Part shown: positions 11,601 to 22,668 of the stretch, piece after piece
Layout of the letters: each line of letters begins with the position of its first letter
Numbering within the stretch: the stretch's first letter is position 1
Source: Atrichornis clamosus
Taxonomy: Eukaryota; Chordata; Aves; Passeriformes; Menuridae
DNA: 64,000 bases
Assembly: GCA_013400975.1 (NCBI GenBank)
Contig: WBMZ01011614.1
Location: 166,173 to 230,172, forward strand
Reading direction: 5' to 3'
Position numbers and translations under genes: made by a program
The notes under the pieces: generated by a model
What the model was told of the DNA's origin: nothing
Databases searched by the model: none
Seen by the model: only the letters and a program-made list of their open reading frames with translations

Positions 11601-14477
11601 AGGACTCCAGCATTTCCACTCCTAAATATCCTTTTTTTTAAATGATGAGTTGATGGTATCTTATGTATAAGCACAATGCTTTCATTAAATAGGAAAAATA
11701 ATTCTGTAGATATATGAAAACCAGTTATAAAACCTCTTTTATTTTTAGACAATGAAAAATCTGTATCTATCTAAGTGCTTTGGAGTGTTAACCATTTCTG
11801 AATGCTTAATGTTGACTGCTTTAATGATGATTGTTCCGTACCCATATAAATATTTTGGCACTAAGTAATATCTTGTTTGTTTGTGTGAATATAATCTGAA
11901 GGCTGCCACAACATCTAATAGAACTGTTTCCACTCAGAGAGGCATATAGGCAGGAATAAAGGAGTGTTAAAGGACATAGCATCCAAAAAGAAATTCACCA
12001 CAGCCAGTAATGAACATACACCTCCTTTATTTGACTTCTGGTAAATTTGTTGTGCTGTTTATAAAAGTGTGATTCAATGCCTCTCAGGTATGTTGTAGTC
12101 TACAGGTATGTTTCAAGATGAAATATACTATAACTGGTCTTACTGCTGCTACATCTTTCTTAAAAATATTCCTAAAAATAACTCAGAAGAGACTAGAGCA
12201 GGGCAAAGTGCTGAGATGTGTATATATGCACATCAGAACTTTAACAGTTTCATATTTTCAGTGCTTCTAGTGAAGAAAACTCTTAGTGCTGTCTCCAAAG
12301 TAACCAGTGTCACTTTTAGGGATAATCAGCAAGGTTTTAATGAAAAACCTTTGTCCTCCTAGTGACTCAGGTTCAAGTCAATCCAACCCCTCCATACAAA
12401 CATTATGCCAGTGATGCAAGGCTCTACCCAACTAAATCACCTTCTGAAGTCAGACAACAAGGTATAGATGGCAAAAAGGAATTTTTTTTCACAGCAAACA
12501 ATTGTGCACACACATCTACATGTAAGTGCATCTGCATTTAGATATGTGCACATATATCTATATATTAAGCAAAATTATATGCTTCTTACATGTGTTAGTA
12601 ATTAATATGTTTTCACAGTAAATGAAAGTAGCAACGGCTATTAGTTATTCAGCAACTGAGATTAATGCACTGTTCTTCTACATTTGGAACACAGAAGAAG
12701 TATGATAATTAGATAGGTGTGAGATTCAGGAATATCCAGAATGTAGACTAACTAATATACAGAAATTAGATATATTTGTACACATATATGTTTATCTATT
12801 TTTTCTTTCTAGTGAGGCAAAGACACTGAAGTCCCCAAAGGAGATTTTTTTTCCCTAGTAAGTTCAACTATTTTTAGCATTCCTCAGTGATGCAGTGAAA
12901 GGGAGAATTATTTTATCTCTGTGGGGGCCTGTGAATTTCATGCAATGTGGGTTTCTGTGAACAGAGTTCAAAATGTATTAGAAAAAACGGGTTAATTTTT
13001 ACCGTAAAAGGTAGAAATGTTGAACTGCCCTACTGTGGCAATGTGAAGCATCCCACAGATAATGGTGGGGGACTGAACTCCTAGGAGTTATACAAACTAT
13101 AATACTATTTGCTGTGGGCAAGAACTCTTTTCCTTTTTTGGAATCTGTAATTTCCCTTAAAGTAGAAATAGGGTAATATTTCAAAATCTGCTTAATGTAT
13201 TTAATATCCTTAATTTGATGTTTTTACTTTCAGATTTGTTTGTATTCAAAATAGCAATAATTGGCAGCTGAAGTTGAATCATAGCATCTGGGTTCTAGTC
13301 TATTTGTGACATTAGTGTATTTTTACTGCTTGTAAACATGCCCTCAGATCATCACAAAATGTCACAGGATTTGAATAACTAGAAAAAACAGAGAGAATTT
13401 ATGCTGCCATTGCTCCAAACTCTACACGCAGTGTCTGCTGGTGGTGGGGATTGAGTTAGAGACAAACTGGCCCTGAGGAAAGGCAAGAGCAGGATTTCTC
13501 ATAACAATCTTCCTCTGTTTCTTCCTTCAGTCTGAGGTTCAGACTGGTGAAGAGGAAAAGAAAAAATACTTTGCAGTTACAACTGGTATATAGACTGAGA
13601 AGGAAAAGGAGGGTTTAATCTGGGAAAGGGGAAGACGGCTTTCAGAAAATTGGAAAGATCGCTCTCTGCTGTCTTCAGAGGACTTTATGGAATAGTACAG
13701 GTTTACTACATGCTTCTGTCAACTCTTTAGTCACTCTGACAATGAATGACATTTAATCCTGTGAGGGTCATACCCTGGGGACTAAAAAATACTCTTCCTA
13801 TAGTGCAGACTAATAAGCTTATTGTTTTGCGGCTGTAGGCATTTTTTTCCTCAATAACGTTTTTCAATTTATGATTAACATTTCCATCATAAACCTCAAG
13901 GCAAGTATACACATATAGTCAGACCTACACATGTGCTAAGCAGAGGACCTGACTGGGCAACCTAAAGAGCAGCCAGGAAACTCAGCAGCTCCATAGGTGA
14001 TGGAGTACAAACTCCTTGATGGAAAGAGGCAAAGTCCTAGTACCACAGCAGTCTAATACTTCAGGCTAGGGTGAAGTCCTTCAGACATCACAATGTGCAA
14101 TTACAGCCTGGTTTCTAGCAGGCAAGAAGCCAGTGACAAGTACTACATACTACATATGTTTGTATGCTGGCAGAATACAGGACATATTTATAACCAAATG
14201 AGACATTTGATTCTGAAGTGTCTTGAAAAACTGACAAATTCTTTCTTACTTGGTCAAATATTAGGGGTTTTGTTTTTGAAACTCCGTTTGGATTCATGGG
14301 TTAGTTAAGCTAAGCAGAGATTCATAATCAGTGTATACTTCCACAGTTTTCTGTTGGTTCTGAATTTATGAGTGGGTATAATTTGGTGATAGCCACGAAG
14401 AGTCTCAAAGGACTACTTCTGAAAACCTACTAAATACTCCAAAACGTGAAAACTCAAAATACTAAAAAGTTAGTCTA
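8641..14477. other. Non-genic sequence with short homopolymer runs
   Basis: No gene or named repeat was recognised in this long stretch. It contains an A14 run at about 10950-10963, a slightly GC-richer patch at about 10740-10900 and TA-rich patches around 12540-12600 and 12770-12795. Open frames are short and show no domain signature. Confidence 0.55.
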
Positions 14478-14504
14478 TAGGAAACACTATCAAAGTGTTT
14501 CCTA
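14478..14504. repeat. Perfect 11-bp inverted repeat (hairpin, 5-nt loop)
   Basis: TAGGAAACACT (14478-14488) is followed after ATCAA by its exact reverse complement (14494-14504). Function is unknown; an isolated hairpin of this size can arise by chance or by local template switching. Confidence 0.8.
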
Positions 14505-16305
14505 AAGGATATTACATACTGAAAAATAAGCAAAATTCCTGTCTGAATTAGTATAAGGTCTAACATCAAATATCTTGTAGCCAGATCTCAGCTGGGAAAG
14601 AAAAACCTATATTAGCAACCAGGATAAATCTGCTTGTCTCTTGATTGTGGTATAGATAGACCACTAGACAGCATGGCCTAGAAGTCCAGGCATCATACAG
14701 AAGACTGACATTTTCCTTTGTAGTGCCTGTTTCCAGCCTTGGAACACTACAAGTTATTAGACCTAGTAATCATAATAATAATGATAAATAATAACAACAA
14801 TACAATCTTATATAAAGATCTACTTTAGGTCACTTTTAGAAACCTTTATTAAATATCATACTTCTATCTGCAACTTAAGGGAAAGAGACATAGTATTCAA
14901 TGCCAATAATTCCTTAAAAATTATAATCTCCTTTAAATGGTTTAAAAAGATATTTTGAAATAAAGATATGTAAAAATATCCATATAAAACCATTACCATT
15001 TTCCATTTCCATTTCTTACCTAGGATAAATGCTTTATTCATGCTGAAGGGCATCAGCTGATATGACCTAGGCTTTTGATTGTACTCCCTCTCTAATCATT
15101 TGTGGAAAGTGTGCTGACTAGGAAAGGTAGTCAATGAGTAATTTTAAGTGTAGTTTTCATCATTCACTGAAAATCTGGTTAAGTTCTCCTTAAAGCAGTA
15201 TTTTAAAAAATATTTGTAAAAAAATAACATCTTTTCACTTGGAAGTCACCATCATTTTCACAAAACCATCAGGAGCTGTTAATATATTGATGAACCTGTG
15301 GTGACAACATTAGCTATAAAACCCCTTTGAGATTTGCTGGGAAAAAAGAGATCTCCAGATTCAAGTAAAACTTACTGCTCTGGGAGCCCAGCATGAGGAA
15401 TTCCTGATTCCCCACTTGTCTGCGGTGTTTAAATATTATAACTCAAATATGCTTACATAAAAGCTTATTGATTGGAAGAATCACTTGCTTTTTGTGCATT
15501 AGTTAATCAGGCTGCTGTTTTGAAATCTGTCCAGGAACCCACAGTGGAACCTTTCCTAATCCATCTGTTTAAGTCTCAAATGGTTTCACTGCTCCACTCA
15601 CTTACCAGCACTGCTGGAATGTTAGTGCTTTATGATTAAAGGATATTGTTGTTCTTTTCATCCATCATCCTGGAGTTTGCTATTAATAATACAGTTCTTT
15701 TTTTCTTCTTTCTTTCTTTTTTTCCTTTTTTTTTTCCTTTTTGGCTTTTTCCATAAAAAGCTGCTTAGATTTTCTGTTCTTCTCTGTTTTGCCTTATTCA
15801 GATCACTCATTTTCAGCAATGAAGGTAGATGGGCAAAAAAAATAAATTGCATCAGTGCTTCCTGGAAAATATGCACTGCCTTTCAGTATTTGAAAAATGA
15901 ATGGGAAAAAGACAAAAGAAAATTAAGCTAAATGTGAGAGAAGGAAAGGTGGAATTGTAATTGGAGACATCAAACTATACAGAACCCTCTGTGACTCCAG
16001 AAACATGTATGAATTATTGTTTCCTACTCATAGTAATGTCTAAAAGCATTTTTTTTCAGCATGTGTTTGTGATTAAATTATATTATGGGGAAAGATCTGA
16101 GATTTAATTTCTACTGAGGTATACTACAATATGTGAAAAAGAGCTCACTGTACTTCTGTAAAATGGCTAAGCTGTATTTGGATATTACTGCTGATCAGTG
16201 ATATTTCAAATAAAATTAGGAATCTTCTTGGTTTCTCTATCCCTTTACAAAGGAAAAAGGACTTAATTTAAGAAAAAAATAAGGTTTTTATTTTTTTCCC
16301 TTATA
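14505..16305. other. Non-genic sequence with polypyrimidine tract
   Basis: The stretch is AT-rich. An AAT-rich simple patch lies at about 14770-14805. A T/C-only tract lies at about 15695-15742, and the 99-codon open frame across it is low-complexity phenylalanine-rich. Nothing else was recognised. Confidence 0.6.
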
Positions 16306-16628
16306 GGTGGATAAGAGTCATGGATGTTAAAGGAGACATTAATCAGGCTGTTGTGAAAGATCTGATACCAGCTGTGGTCAAAGGGGACGAGTGTTATCCT
16401 GAGAGTGCTCCTCTCTGGGACAGGAAACCGACGGAGCGAAGCCCTGAGAACATGCTGCGACACTTCATATTCAATCCACAGCCCTATAAAGAGATGAAAA
16501 ATGAGCCTTGTCCAAAGCTCTTACCTCAGCACCCAGTGGCAAAAATAAACTGTGAGCTTGGGACCAGGCCTCTTTTGAAGCTGAATTTTTTTTTTTTAAA
16601 CTCTCCAACAGGCCTCTGGTGGTTACAG
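16306..16628 (+). other. Coding-like open stretch behind splice-acceptor-like site (candidate exon, unproven)
   Basis: A long pyrimidine-rich run ending in CCCTTATAG (to 16305) looks like a splice acceptor, and CAG|GTATTG at 16626-16634 could be a donor. The frame containing ATG at 16320 stays open from the putative acceptor to 16649. Its translation from about residue 1 to 82 is balanced and charged (DVKGDINQAVVKDLIPAVVK, then a PLWDRKPTERSPENML segment and a FNPQPYKEMKNEPCPKL segment), unlike the Phe/Leu/Ser-rich frames elsewhere. The local base composition is also GC-richer. Against it: a T11 run near 16587-16597 breaks the coding character, both strands are partly open, and I recognise no protein family. 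It may be an internal exon, a decayed retrocopy or chance. Confidence 0.25.
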
Positions 16629-16634
16629 GTATTG

Positions 16635-17830
16635 ATCGCCAGAAAGTAATCTGTTCAGCTTTGGGGGCATGCCAGACCGAATCCTGGAGTACATTCCTTC
16701 CTCTCCAAGGACATGTTGAGGTTTTTATACTGTCCACTCTGGCTTGCTTGTCAGCTGCCTAGCTTCTTTGTCTTTACTGCTTTCCCTGTTTGTGGAAAGC
16801 ATATAATTAAACCTCCCTTATAAAAATATTACACATTACTACTCCAGAATTTTCTGCAAGTGATGAACGTTTTTTACCCCATTTTTTTAACCCTCATTTT
16901 TCTTCTACAATCATTATTTGATTCCCTCTGGCTGCCTGCTACTTATTTGTAGTAGTACCATTCATCCATTGAGACTTTTCCATCTGTCACACAGTTTTGC
17001 TTTCTCTCCCCAGAAGCTTTCTTCTCCTACTGTGCCATGCTTGATTTTTTGGGTTTAGTTGCTTGTTTGTATGCTCTTTTTAGTATTTTAAAAAATGTTT
17101 CAGTATTCAGAACAAATACAACAAGAAGAGAAAAAAACCAGCACAAGAACAGCTCAAATCCAACACTGCATGGAGACAGGACGAGGAGACTGAGATTCCT
17201 GGTGAATTAAAGAATCAACACATAAAGTCAGGGCAGAACTAGTGGCCAGATATTGCTCTCCCTGAATTGTTGTTGCCCTAAAAATCTTTCCAGTTTTGTG
17301 TTAGATAAATAGGTGATGTCAGGAAATGTAGCATTCCCTTGATGTACAGACTCCCTTTGGTGTATTGATTGTAAAGACTATCTGAGGAAAACCAAACATA
17401 CTGAGGTACAATACTGTGATTACTTTAAAAAAAGAAAGTTTTAAAAGAACAAACAGTCCCTTACTAGCACAGGATCAGGGTCACATCTTACATTTACAAT
17501 TAAATGAGTAATTTTTGTTTGCAGGGATTAGGTATTGAAGAAATGCAGCACTTGCTAGTGTTTCCCCAGTGAAATGCAGGATGGGCTAAAGCCAGCAGCA
17601 TAACACTTCCAAATTACTGGGTTTGCTCTATGTGTCTTCAACCCCTATTATGGTCTAAAAGGGGAGTGCACCAAGCAAATGTTGTTTTTTGATGTAAGCA
17701 AGAATAGGAGGTCTTACAACTGCTCTACAGATCACTTGGAATTGAATCAAGTCTCAAATCCTTAGACTTGGAGAACAACTCACAAAATCACCTGCTTTTC
17801 AATAATGCATTTTGAATTTCTCTTTATTAA
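16635..17830. other. Non-genic sequence, nothing recognised
   Basis: No repeat family, RNA gene or plausible exon was identified between the candidate exon and the pentamer microsatellite. Confidence 0.55.
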
Positions 17831-17880
17831 TTTTCTTTTCTTTTCTTTTCTTTTCTTTTCTTTTCTTTTCTTTTCTTTTC
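17831..17880 (+). repeat. (TTTTC)10 pentanucleotide microsatellite
   Basis: Ten uninterrupted copies of TTTTC, 50 bp, with no mismatch. An open frame of 62 codons running through it encodes only a Phe/Ser/Leu repeat and is not a gene. The purity suggests a young, probably length-variable locus. Confidence 0.98.
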
Positions 17881-18115
17881 TCTTACACTTCTTGTTTTAT
17901 CTTCTTATGTTTTTGTTTCAAAAGTTCCTGCAAGTTTATCATGATTATTAGGATTAGTAAAAAGCTTGTATTATGTTCTGGAAAATCATTTTTTTCATAG
18001 AAATGTTTCCACTGTTTATAAAATTGCTTCTCTGGCTATATAGGCAGTGCTGAGAGTCTCCAAACAAAAAGAAAAGCTGTGAGTGTGTCCTGATTTGAAT
18101 GGCAATCCCAGAAAT

Positions 18116-18140
18116 TTTCCTTTGCTACCAGCAAAGGAAA
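18116..18140. repeat. Perfect 11-bp inverted repeat (hairpin, 3-nt loop)
   Basis: TTTCCTTTGCT (18116-18126), loop ACC, then the exact reverse complement AGCAAAGGAAA (18130-18140). Too short for a microRNA precursor; function unknown. Confidence 0.85.
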
Positions 18141-18784
18141 TATCATTGCATTGTTCTGAGAATGAGTGGGTGAAAAAAAATCAGAATCTTCAGTGTACAT
18201 TTGTATAGGCAGATGTCTTAAAATGTCGTTATTTTTAAAAAATCCTGTTTATAGAGTGTCATCCCGCAAGGGTCATTCAAACTCAGTTCTTACTTTACCT
18301 GAACTTTATGGTGCTTTGCAAAGGAAAATAAATGGTTCCTTTTCTGAAATAATTTATAAAAGTAAAATTTAAGAAAATGAGTGAGAAGGGAAAAGGGGCA
18401 AGAATGTGAGAGAGAGAAACAGCTCCTTCAGTCCCTCCTGATCATTGAAAACTTTTCTGTGTTTCTTCTCAATAATAAATGATGGAAAAGCAATAAGGAT
18501 AAAAGTGCTTCTTTGAGTGTGTGTGTGGTCACAAACTTGACGGTTCCCCTGTAGGACCAATGCATACCTACATCATTCAAGTTTGTCCTTCCTGCTCTGA
18601 GAGCCCCTTAGTGGGTGAAATGTCACTGTTGCACAGGGAATCTGGTCCAGTGCTTTATGACAATTACTTTTTCTTTCAGAAACTTAAGTCTGTTAGTTCT
18701 TTTTTTTAACTCAAAACAGATTAAGGAAATATATAATTATCTTCTACATTGTACCTGTTGCTCAGATGTCTCCTTCCATTTTCT

Positions 18785-18960
18785 TTGGTTTAAGGTTAAA
18801 CAGGCCCGGTTCCTTCAGGCTTTCCTCTGAGGCCTGATGATTTACACTGATCTCCAGCTGGTCCACTTCTGTCCAGCATGAGGGCTCAGAGGTACATGCA
18901 GACCTTCAGATGACACTTCCTGGGCTGCACGGGTAGATTATTTCCCCTGCACTGCAGGTG
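18785..18960 (-). mobile_element. CR1 LINE fragment, minus strand
   Basis: Read on the plus strand this is the antisense of CR1 sequence upstream of the 3' end. AGGTTAAACAGGCCCGGTTC near 18793 and CTTCAGGCTTTCCTCTGAGG correspond to the conserved antisense block found before a Leu/Ser-rich segment in many avian CR1s. CAGCTGGTCCACTTCTGTCC and the following text continue the match weakly. The terminal 3' segment with octamers is not seen to the left, so only an internal piece survives. It lies about 200 bp from a plus-strand CR1 3' end but covers a different part of the element, so it is probably a separate insertion. Confidence 0.65.
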
Positions 18961-19164
18961 TTGCTAGGTGTTTTTCCTCTAGCCGCATCACGTTCTTTGA
19001 CATTTTTTGAGATTATTCTTAAATTTCTATTTGTTTATGTATACTGAAAATGAAGGACATTTGGGTGGCAGTCTTAGAAGTACGATGAAAGAAGTAGGCC
19101 AGGGATCTCACAGCTCTGAAATCCAAAACCAACCCAGTTGGACGATGTAGTAAACCAAACAAAC

Positions 19165-19286
19165 AGCCTACCTGGTCTTCTGAGTTAGTTTTAGGTAGTC
19201 CTGTGAGAAGCAGGGGATTGGACACGGTGATCCTTATGGGTCCCTGCCAAGTCAAGATATTCTGTTCTCTTCTGTTCTGTTCTGTA
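19165..19286 (+). mobile_element. CR1 LINE 3' end, 5'-truncated
   Basis: The conserved CR1 3' text is clear: GCAGGGGATTGGACACGGTG near 19211, then TGATCCTTATGGGTCCCTGC, then CCAAGTCAAGATATTCTG. The tail is an irregular TTCTGTTCTC / TTCTGTTCTG run to about 19286 in place of the usual octamers. The left boundary is blurred; about 120 bp can be supported. Confidence 0.82.
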
Positions 19287-20520
19287 GGCCCATGAGGGGA
19301 TGCTAACATCAGTGGGAATCCCTACATGTGTAGGAACACATTCTCATAACATCACAGTGTCAGGAGCTTCATGTGACAGGCTTGCTATTGGTCCTATTCT
19401 GAAAGTGTTTTATTCCCATGAGTGTAAACTTAGTGAAATGGAGAGGACAAAGGAATGGAAAGGGATTGTCACTTAGCCTAGAGAATCAGTAGCACAGGAT
19501 GAAGTAATTTCACTAAGCACTGGGCTTCTATAGTCTTGCCAAGAATAGAAAAAAAATTAGGTGAAGATTGCATCCCAAACAGTTGAACAATTTTAAAAAA
19601 TTAGTTGTCATACACAATTTAACAATCCGAAATCTACACTAATGTGTAAAAGTGAACCAAGTGACCAAAATGGTCTTCAGGGAGAGTCTGGACACAAGAA
19701 AGACTGTATCTTCAAGTGTATGATCAAGTAGGCTTTTTGTCATATGAGTGAGTTATTTCTAAAGCACTATTTTTCAGTAGGATTGTATATAATCCTTTGT
19801 GTATATCACTAATTTGAAAATCTAATTCTTGTGGCTCTAATTTTTGTGGCTAATACTTTTTGTCTCTTTCTTTTACAATGAACTGGAATGGCTCTATTAA
19901 TTGAAGATTTGTTTTTAAAGCTACTGCCTGTTTTTCTCTTCCTTGCTGCTTCATGCCATCACTTTAAGACTTCAGAGCCGTAGACCACAGTGCTTGTGTT
20001 AAATGAATATATTTGACAGGAGTTAAGTCTTTTGGGCATTGCAATAGGTTTTCCTCATCTTGGCATGTGAAGAATGAGAGTGTTCTTTGACACCAGCAGC
20101 AGAGGATGTGAGCACAGCAACTTTCAGGGCATCAGAAGTGTCAGCATAAGGAAAAATCAGCAAAAGTAGACAGTGTTGAGGTAATTTTCCCACACCGTGC
20201 CATGAATTTAGCCAACTCCTGCTCCTGTGAATTCTGGGCTGACAGAGTTTCCTTCTTTGTTGCTAAATATCACATAAAGTGTTCTGTCAGCATCAAGACT
20301 TGTTCACTCCCCTTATGTAGTAAAATAAAAATATAATCCTTATGCCCATGTTTGAAATTTGAGCATAAGTTACAGAAAAGAAAAAAAAAAACAAGAGTAA
20401 ACCTTTCCAACAGGCCAAAACTGCATTTTGGTGGTTCATTTTTCAGAACATCATGTAGTCAATGCTGTCGAGAAGAGCTGAAGGCAAAAGATATGTAGGG
20501 CACAAGTACTAAAAATTGAA
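19287..20520. other. Non-genic sequence, nothing recognised
   Basis: AT-rich sequence with an A11 run near 20381. No gene or repeat family was recognised. Confidence 0.55.
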
Positions 20521-20590
20521 AATCTTACTCCCATTAAAATGCATGGGATTTCTGCCAGTTGCCATAGACATCAGTGGCAGCAACATCCTG
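20521..20590. repeat. Old palindromic interspersed repeat, copy 1
   Basis: AATCTTACTCCCATTAAAAT followed by GCATGGGATTTCTGCCAGTT and GCCATAGACATCAGTGGCAG then CAACATCCTG fits an old amniote repeat that I recall. In that repeat a segment about CCCATTGAAGTCAATGG alternates with its own reverse complement between GATCCTG-like ends. The copy is heavily diverged. I cannot name the family. Other copies are proposed at 25890-25956 and 41393-41447. Confidence 0.45.
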
Positions 20591-21270
20591 CTATTTTTTT
20601 TTTCTGTTTTTACTTTCTGATTTCCTCATATTTTTATTTATTTTTGAATCCTGTGAAAATGAAGTAAAACATACATTTCTAGAATGGTTTCCATGGCGTA
20701 TATCATAGATCTACTAATGTTATTAGGATTACAATTATTTAGTTATGACCTAAATTTTATAGTGATAATTAGAACTTGAAATCAGAAAGAATCATAGTTA
20801 GTTAGGTTAGAGATATCTGATTTCATGTGTACTGATAAATATGGTTATTGCTCTGAGTTTTCCTGCACCCAGGAAGGAAGGTACTTAAGGGCAAAAGTGA
20901 AAGGCTGGGCTCTCTTTCTATGTGACACAAACATTAGACAAGAAAGTGAAAGCTCTGAATCACCAAAGAGAGCTTCCAATTTTAGCCTGGCTTTGAAAAG
21001 GAATATTTCTGCACCTGAACAGTTTTGCATATATGCATTACTGATAAAGTATGACTGCACATTTGTTTGGACAGTATCATTCCTTCTGTTTTTCTTGTTC
21101 TCTTTTAAATTTATCTTCTCTTTTGTAAGTGGTATTTTACATGCAATCTGGATCCAATATTGTTGCTCTAATATGTGCCATGCCCTTGAAATGAAGGGAA
21201 CCACTGCAAAAAAGGGCTGCAAAGTCAGTCTTTAAAGGAATTTCCTCTCCCTTTCACTCCTCTCCCTTCC
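20591..21270. other. Non-genic sequence with two overlapping accidental open frames
   Basis: A 136-codon plus frame (20825-21235) and a 125-codon minus frame (20845-21222) overlap. Neither shows a domain, and the plus one ends in a low-complexity Phe-rich stretch. I treat both as chance. Confidence 0.5.
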
Positions 21271-21294
21271 CTTGGAAACATAAATGTTTCCAAG
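21271..21294. repeat. Perfect 10-bp inverted repeat (hairpin, 4-nt loop)
   Basis: CTTGGAAACA (21271-21280), loop TAAA, exact reverse complement TGTTTCCAAG (21285-21294). It lies just after a pyrimidine-rich run. No function can be assigned. Confidence 0.85.
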
Positions 21295-22632
21295 TCAGAA
21301 ATGCTGCTGCTTCTTCTTTTCATGTTTCGACAATTGTGATGCTTAGAGAAGTTGCCCTCCACCCTGCATCCCAGCCACTGCCTGTGGGACAGACGGACAC
21401 CCAGAAGTTTCCTCTCTATCAGGGTTTGTCACTGCCACCTCTGAAGAGCAAAATGCAGGTGTTAGACTTGGGAATTCAGTTATTGGCAATAACCTGGCTG
21501 TCTTCCTTGGGAACTTCTGAGTGGCTATTTCTATAAATATATCTCCATTTCTATAGGACTGTACTCAGGAAAAGTATTGACTGAAAAGTGTCAAGAAGCA
21601 CAAAGACATTGACTGCATTCAAAGTAGTAAAGCTTCAGAGTTGGGAATGAGTTTATCCAGTGTGGAAAGAAGTCTCAGTATATTTTTCTCAGGTGTCTGA
21701 CTATTGCGTAGATATCAATCACTGACACTTGTATTTAACAAAATAAAGAGTGTCCCCCTCTAACAAAAGAGGGATCCTGAGTTTCCCTTTCCACTCTTTC
21801 AGTTGATGCTGTTTGGCAACTCTCATATAAATGGATTAATTTAAATACAAACTCTTATATAGTTTCTTTCCCTTTAGGTGTTAATACTTTTATGTTAAAA
21901 AAAAAAAGGCTTTAAAAATATTTTCTTGTCCTTTTGACCTCTAATAAAAATGTCATGACTTTTCTCAGCATTTTAGTTAAAAACATGAAATCAAAAGGAT
22001 TTATTGTGTGAATTGATTAAGAAAAAAACAAGAAACATAGATAAGGTATTCCTGGAAAACTTAATTTCCTAAAAGTACAATATTTTTCTCTACGTCATAA
22101 GTATTATACAGGATCAACCCCTGAAAGTAAATAACATATAATTACTAGTGATGTCTTATACAATGTTCAGCTTCTTTAAATGATAATCCAGGCTTAAATC
22201 TTTGTATAAACTAAAGTAATCTGGGTAATTTCACCTTAATTAATGTGCCTTTTTTTTGTGTAAGAACCTATGCTGATTTTTTTAAAGCAAGTTAAATATA
22301 TGGAGTAAAACCTGCTGCAAGCACACAAGTTTAAGGACTATTAACACAGCCCTTACAGTGGTTCTCAATTTTTTTCTGTATGGAAAAGTCAGTAGAGAAG
22401 ACTGGAGACATCAGATCGGAATGGTAGGTTACTGTAGAATGTGTGAAAAACCACAGACCATGTGGCAGTCCTTCTTCATGGTAAAATGTTGATGCGACTT
22501 CTAGCAAAATAAAAGGGTACCTTAAGCTTCTCTGCTTGCAGTGTAATCAGTTTTGAGGCAACATTTTCAGTTTAGGGCAAGAAATAACTCAACCATGTCC
22601 CCCTCCAACCTCCACCCTTGACCCCTCCTCCA
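21295..22632. other. Non-genic sequence, nothing firmly recognised
   Basis: CAGTGGTTCTCAATTTTTTT at 22356 resembles the terminal repeat of hAT-Charlie-type DNA transposons, but no opposite terminus was found. The rest is unassigned AT-rich DNA. Confidence 0.5.
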
Positions 22633-22668
22633 TTTTTTTTCTTCTTTTTTCTTTTTTTTTTTTTTTTT
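22633..22668 (+). repeat. T-rich pyrimidine tract ending in T17
   Basis: T8, then a CTTC interruption, then T6, C and T17 (22652-22668), preceded by a C-rich run. No target-site duplication was found around it, so I do not call it the tail of a minus-strand retrocopy. Confidence 0.85.

Noticed and set aside
17812..18000. 62-codon Phe/Ser-rich frame
   Set aside because: Produced by the (TTTTC)n microsatellite.
20825..21235. 136-codon plus-strand frame overlapping a 125-codon minus-strand frame
   Set aside because: No recognisable family on either strand. The C-terminal part is Phe-rich low complexity.
22356..22375. CAGTGGTTCTCAATTTTTTT, resembling a hAT-Charlie terminal inverted repeat
   Set aside because: No matching opposite terminus or 8-bp target duplication found nearby.
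22633..22668. T-rich tract as possible tail of a minus-strand retrocopy
   Set aside because: No target-site duplication on either side could be found.
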